A DNA stretch of 34,714 bases. Origin: Chrysophaeum taylorii. Lineage: Eukaryota; Sar; Pelagophyceae; Pelagomonadales; Pelagomonadaceae. The position numbers and the translations under genes are program-made. Location of the stretch: the NCBI GenBank assembly GCA_029834535.1, contig JAQMWT010000385.1:1-34714 (forward strand). The letters run 5' to 3'. The notes beneath the pieces are model-generated. The model was not told the origin of the DNA and searched no databases. It saw nothing but the letters and a program-made list of their open reading frames with translations. Below are positions 31,054 to 34,714 of this stretch, piece after piece (the stretch's first letter is position 1; each line of letters opens with the position of its first letter).

Positions 31054-31925
31054 ACAAGTGCAGGCCAGTAAGTTCACCTAGTCCCAATCTCTAACCCCAG
31101 CAAGTTCACCTGTTTCTGTTAAGTTCACCTAGTCCCAATCTCTAACCCCAGTAAGTACGGCGTAAACCCACACTCACCCCACTCTCCTGCGCGCTCGTCG
31201 CTCTCCCCCACCAATCAAGCGGCTTTGATCCGCACACGCCGCTAAACTTTGATTACTCTAAAAGCCCCAATAGGTACTTGGTCTCAGTAAGTTCACCTGG
31301 TAACTAAGTTCACCTGATCCCAATCTTTAACCTCAGTAAGTTCACCTGGTCCCAGTAAGTAACCGCAGTGCGCGTAGACGCCGGGAGGGGCTTGTCGGTA
31401 TTGCGCAGCACGTGGGTAGGGTGGAGTCGTAGAGCTCAGAAGAGCGGCGATATAAGGGTTGCCGATCGACAGAGAGCCACGTAGAGCTGGACGTGCGAAC
31501 GACGGGCTTGGGCGAGGACGCCGACCTCGCGGGGCGTCTGGCCCTGGCTCTTGTTGATCGTTGGCGTCGGCGGGCCTTAAGGGATACAGACAGGAGGAGC
31601 CTCGGTGACACAACGATCGATCGTATCTGGTACCGTTGCAGTGGCCGTGCGACGGGTCGGGTTGCAAGGAAGCTCGCGATCAAAGTCAGCATGCCGGGCT
31701 GTCAGGGAGTTGAAAACTCGACTGTAAAGAGCAGGCGTCGTCTTCCGACCCAACCTATCGGCCGAAAAGAACCGACGCGCCGTCTCCGGGAAACCGCGGT
31801 CACGCGCGTTGTCAGCATCGACAACATGAACGCGACGGGGCGTGAGAATGGCGCGCTGAAAGAGCCGCCGCGGGTCGTGAAATGGTAAAGGTCGCCGTGA
31901 CGGCGGGAGGATCCTGTCTTAACGC
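31054..31925 (-). mobile_element. Helitron-end copy 4 (minus), degraded
   Basis: The outer end is ACAAGTGCAGGCCAGTAAG. It has inverted GTGAACTTACTGG repeats, then the helicase pieces with many small deletions (NxDPSHGHCNGTRY is kept; the QLYVALCR block is damaged). The CCCTCGATTTAGGG end is missing. Confidence 0.7.
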
Positions 31926-32359
31926 GTCGACGGATGTTTGTTTGTTTGTTTGTCTGTCTTTAAATGTCGACTGCTGAGTTTGTGGGGTGCAGAAGGATGG
32001 TAGCAGACAGGCAGGGCCAAGCGCGGGACCTAGTAAGGGTATGCCGAGGCGGGAGCAGGCGAAGAGACAGGCCCCCGCCCGTGCGTCGTGCACGAGCTGC
32101 CGCCGGGCATGTCGACGAAGGGTGACGTCGCTGCGGGATGGGCGGCTGAGCGGGACGAGGCGGCGACATGGGTGAGGGCGGTGAGGCACAGGCGGCCTAA
32201 TGCGTTGGCGATCCCCCACTCACGGTAGATGCGGCGAGTTTGGGCCGCCTTTGCCTCTGTGAAGTTGCCGCAGCCGCTTGTCACCCAGGTTCGCGAGTTT
32301 GTTTGTCTGTCTTTAAATGTCGACTGCTAAGAGGGGGGGGTGTCTGTCTGTCTGTCTGT
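31926..32359. other. Spacer between inverted copies 4 and 5
   Basis: TGTT/TGTC tracts with GTCTTTAAATGTCGACTGCT occur at both sides (about 31930-31977 and 32300-32360). Between them are about 320 bases of GC-rich sequence with no recognisable gene; a minus-strand frame at 32030-32284 is not convincing. Confidence 0.5.
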
Positions 32360-33390
32360 CCCTCGATTTAGGGTAAGGATAAGGTAGGCGCGAGAGTAAG
32401 GATCAGGTAGGCGCGAGAGCCAGACAGTGATCCTCCAAGCCGTCTACGGCGACCTCGCAGACTATTTCCACGACCCGCGGCGGCTCTTTCAGCGCGCCAT
32501 TCTCACGCCCCGTCGAAACGATGCTGTCGATGCTGACAACGCCGCGCGAATAGGATCAGGTAGGCGCGAGAGCCAGACAGTGATCCTCCAAGCCGTCTAC
32601 GGCGACCTCGCAGACTATTTCCACGACCCGCGGCGGCTCTTTCAGCGCGCCATTCTCACGCCCCGTCGAAACGATGCTGTCGATGCTGACAACGCCGCGC
32701 GCATGACCGCGGCCTTTTTCCGGCGAGCGTCGGAGTTCTTTTCGGCCGACTAGGTTGGATCGGAAGACGACGCCTCGCTCTTTACAGTCGAGTTTTAACT
32801 CCTGACAACCAACGGCATGCTGACTTTGATCGCGAGCTTAAAGTCGCAACCTCGACCCGTCGCACGGCCTGCGGTACCAGATAGATCGATCGGCGTAAGC
32901 GTGGTCCCGAGGCTCGCCAACCTGGCATCTCAAGCCCCACCGACGCCAAACGATCATCAAGAGCCAGAGGCAGACGCCCCGCAAGGTCGGCGTCCTCTTG
33001 CCCAAGCGTCTTCTGCCACGTCCAGCTCGCCACGTGGCTCTCGTCGATCGGCAACGGATATCTCTTCTGAGTCGACGACCCCTACCCCGTGCTGCGCAAT
33101 ACCGATAACACCCTCCAGCGTCTACACGCGCACGGTAGGTGTTGCGGGACCAGGAACTTTGCGGGACCGGAGTGAACATACTGGGGTCTTTAGGAGTAAA
33201 GGACAGAGTAAACTCAAAGGTTTGCGGCGCGTGCGGATCAAAGCAGCTGAGATTGACGGAGGCAGAGCGACAGGCCAAGGGTGGTGTGAGCTAGGTGACT
33301 TATGACCAGGTGAACTTATAAACTTTGGGACCAGACGCTGACTTACTAGGGTTAGGATTGCAGGACTAGGTGAACTGCAGCTATGCACCC
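32360..33390 (+). mobile_element. Helitron-end copy 5 (plus), with internal duplication, degraded
   Basis: It starts CCCTCGATTTAGGG. The RLFQRAILTPRRNDAVDADN block occurs twice because of a 153-bp tandem duplication. The PGDEASEFFSAD-like piece, NLDP and INKSQGQT regions follow with many small losses. The terminal GTGAACTTACTGG repeats are mostly eroded. Confidence 0.7.
32401..32706 (+). repeat. 153-bp tandem duplication in copy 5
   Basis: Unit 32401-32553 repeats at 32554-32706, almost identical. The length is a multiple of three, so the helicase frame stays open across both units. Confidence 0.9.
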
Positions 33391-33690
33391 GTGCTGTCTT
33401 TAAACATGGAAACTGCTGCAAGAGGGTGTGTGTGGGGAGCATGAAGGGGTGGGTGGTTTTGCCGGGTACGAGGGATGGCCTGACGGGCAGGATAGGCGCA
33501 TGCTGTGGGCTCTCGCGCCGCCACGGTGGCCACTCTCGCGCCTACGATTAAGCCGCCCTAAATCGAGGGACAACACACACCCCCCTCTTAGCAGTCGACA
33601 TTTAAAGACAAACAAAAAGACAGACAGACAAACATCTGTCATTAGTGTGGTCGAGACAAGTGCAGGCCAGTAAGTTTGCCTATCCAATCT
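33391..33690. repeat. Degraded module junction
   Basis: An inverted boundary module (TCTTTAAACATGGAAACTGC to GTGTGGGGAGCATGAA, 33397-33445) is followed by about 100 bases of unplaced sequence. Then come an inverted CCCTAAATCGAGGG end (33556-33570), another boundary module (GTCGACATTTAAAGACAAAC, 33595) and an ACAAGTGCAGGCCAGTAAG end (33657). The helicase part of a sixth copy is absent. Confidence 0.6.
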
Positions 33691-34009
33691 CAAACCCCAG
33701 TACAGTCCAGTATTACAGCGTAAGACATATAAGTTCGGTCTGTTTGAATGGTATGAGGCGTTAGACTAGCGATAGGAGAAAGACGTAAGGATACTGGATA
33801 CGTGGTGCAGGGGTAAGTGTCATAGCTTCCTCACACAGGTGCTGGAAATGAAGGAAAAGGAAAAAGGGGTAAGTGAGGTCCTCACACAGGTGCTGGAAAA
33901 GACGGAAAAGGAAAAGGGGTAAGTGAGCGCTCACAGAGGAGAAGCTTTGAGGAAGACGTCACAGAGGCATTGTGGCAAGAAAAAGAGACAACAGAGATCA
34001 GGGCGAAGA
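33691..34009. other. Non-coding flank of the copia remnant with a short tandem repeat
   Basis: No gene recognised. On the minus strand this follows the RNase H stop of the copia remnant, so it could be its 3' untranslated region or LTR. Confidence 0.4.
33809..33939. repeat. Tandem repeat, units of 56 and 50 bp plus a partial third
   Basis: Units begin AGGGGTAAGTG at 33809, 33865 and 33915 and share CTCACACAGGTGCTGGAAA and GGAAAAGGAAAA. The later unit starts contain GTGAGGTCCTCAC, a near palindrome, and GTGAGCGCTCAC, a perfect palindrome. Confidence 0.8.
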
Positions 34010-34714
34010 TCACGAAGTGAGGTAACGAGCACGAAGCCGGAGGAAGGAAGGAGCTTCCGTACTGCGGGTGAAAATGTCGCTAAGATTGTTAAGGCGGGGT
34101 ATGTGCTTGAGATCGATGATGTGGTTGCGATGATATTCGGCGGTACTGTAAAAGCGAATGTCAATATGGCGGGTGCGCCGTGTGAGACATTGGAGACGAA
34201 CTTGGGTGACGGTGGTGCTATTATCAACATACATTGGGACCGTGTGACGAGGGAGATCAAAGTCGTCAAAAAGTTTGAGAAGCCAAGAGAGCAGGGCAAG
34301 ATCCTGAGTACCGTTGAGATAACGCAGAGGTGGGATAAAGTGTGCCAGTGGGGTTTACCAGGATTGTGGGAAAAACGCGCACACTGATTGACGGACCATG
34401 TGGATAGGGCGAGTCATGATGGAGATGAAGGACACAGCCAACAATACGGCGAAATGCGGCGCCATGAAAATGTGATCTGGAGAACCAGGAGCCGGACAAT
34501 CAGCCGCAGATGAAGATCTTTGGGAGCGGGAGTGAGTTCGGGTTTACTGTTGATGAAGCGATGTTCGGTAAGGATTTCACGGATAGCATGGGATTGGTCA
34601 AGAGTGAGGGTTCTCCGAGGGCGATCCGCGTAATGCGAAGACCAACGTAAGAGGTGAGATCGAGTTCATTGACGTCAGTGAAAGCGCGGAAACGGAGGAA
34701 AAAGGCTTGGTAAT
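34010..34714 (-). pseudogene. Copia reverse transcriptase / RNase H remnant, runs off the window
   Basis: On the minus strand, from the window edge inward: TLDQSHAIREILTEHRFINS (about 34606-34547) matches the RT thumb-side segment. LRYLNGTQDLALLSW (about 34330-34280) matches the conserved copia RNase H entry. The frame 34234-34010 contains TRRTRHIDIRFYSTAEYHRN and LSDIFTRSTEAPSF, the standard copia RNase H C-terminus (the His-Ile-Asp-Ile-Arg block and the Asp-Ile-Phe-Thr block). Frame changes show decay. This is the half of a copia polyprotein that element A lacks, but inverted and about 26 kb away, so it is probably another copy. Confidence 0.75.

Overview
This is a nuclear eukaryotic window that is mostly transposable elements around one clear host gene. 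The host gene is coatomer subunit alpha (COPI coat), on the minus strand at 12159-16007. It has three exons and two very short GT-AG introns (55 and 59 bp). Few, short introns in a transposon-rich setting fit an alga, perhaps a red alga, or another protist; this placement is a low-confidence inference.

Layout. (1) 1-7743: a Ty1/copia-type element (element A), read as gag - retropepsin - cytosine-5 DNA methyltransferase - integrase - unknown domain, cut off before reverse transcriptase. (2) 7744-7905: a perfect palindrome with 68-bp arms, whose arm recurs at 17509-17577 as the apparent 3' end of a LINE fragment. (3) 8.1-10.0 kb: a GC-rich island with two convergent, broken, unrecognised genes. 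(4) 10.0-12.2 kb: no recognisable gene. (5) 12159-16007: coatomer alpha. (6) 16.2-20.9 kb: three copies of a Helitron Pif1-helicase end, each followed by repeats of GTGAACTTACTGG; a LINE 3' fragment; and an internally deleted hAT transposase. (7) 20915-30994: a complete but decayed Ty3/gypsy-type element (element B) with two LTRs, a 5-bp target duplication GTCTT, a tRNA-like primer site, and the order gag - retropepsin - cytosine-5 DNA methyltransferase - RT - RNase H - integrase. (8) 31.0-33.7 kb: two more Helitron-end copies in inverted orientation. (9) 34.0-34.7 kb: a minus-strand copia RT/RNase H remnant running off the window.

The main result is that two retrotransposons of different superfamilies, lying in the same 31 kb, both carry a C5 cytosine methyltransferase directly downstream of their protease. 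They also share a peptide motif, TExSLNY. In element A this motif sits at three polyprotein domain boundaries, and in element B it appears twice within gag. The motif looks like a recognition site for the element proteases. A reasonable inference is a polyprotein-encoded methyltransferase that is released by proteolysis and could modify the element's own DNA copies or the host chromatin. Both copies here are decayed by frameshifts, so function would have to be tested on intact family members.
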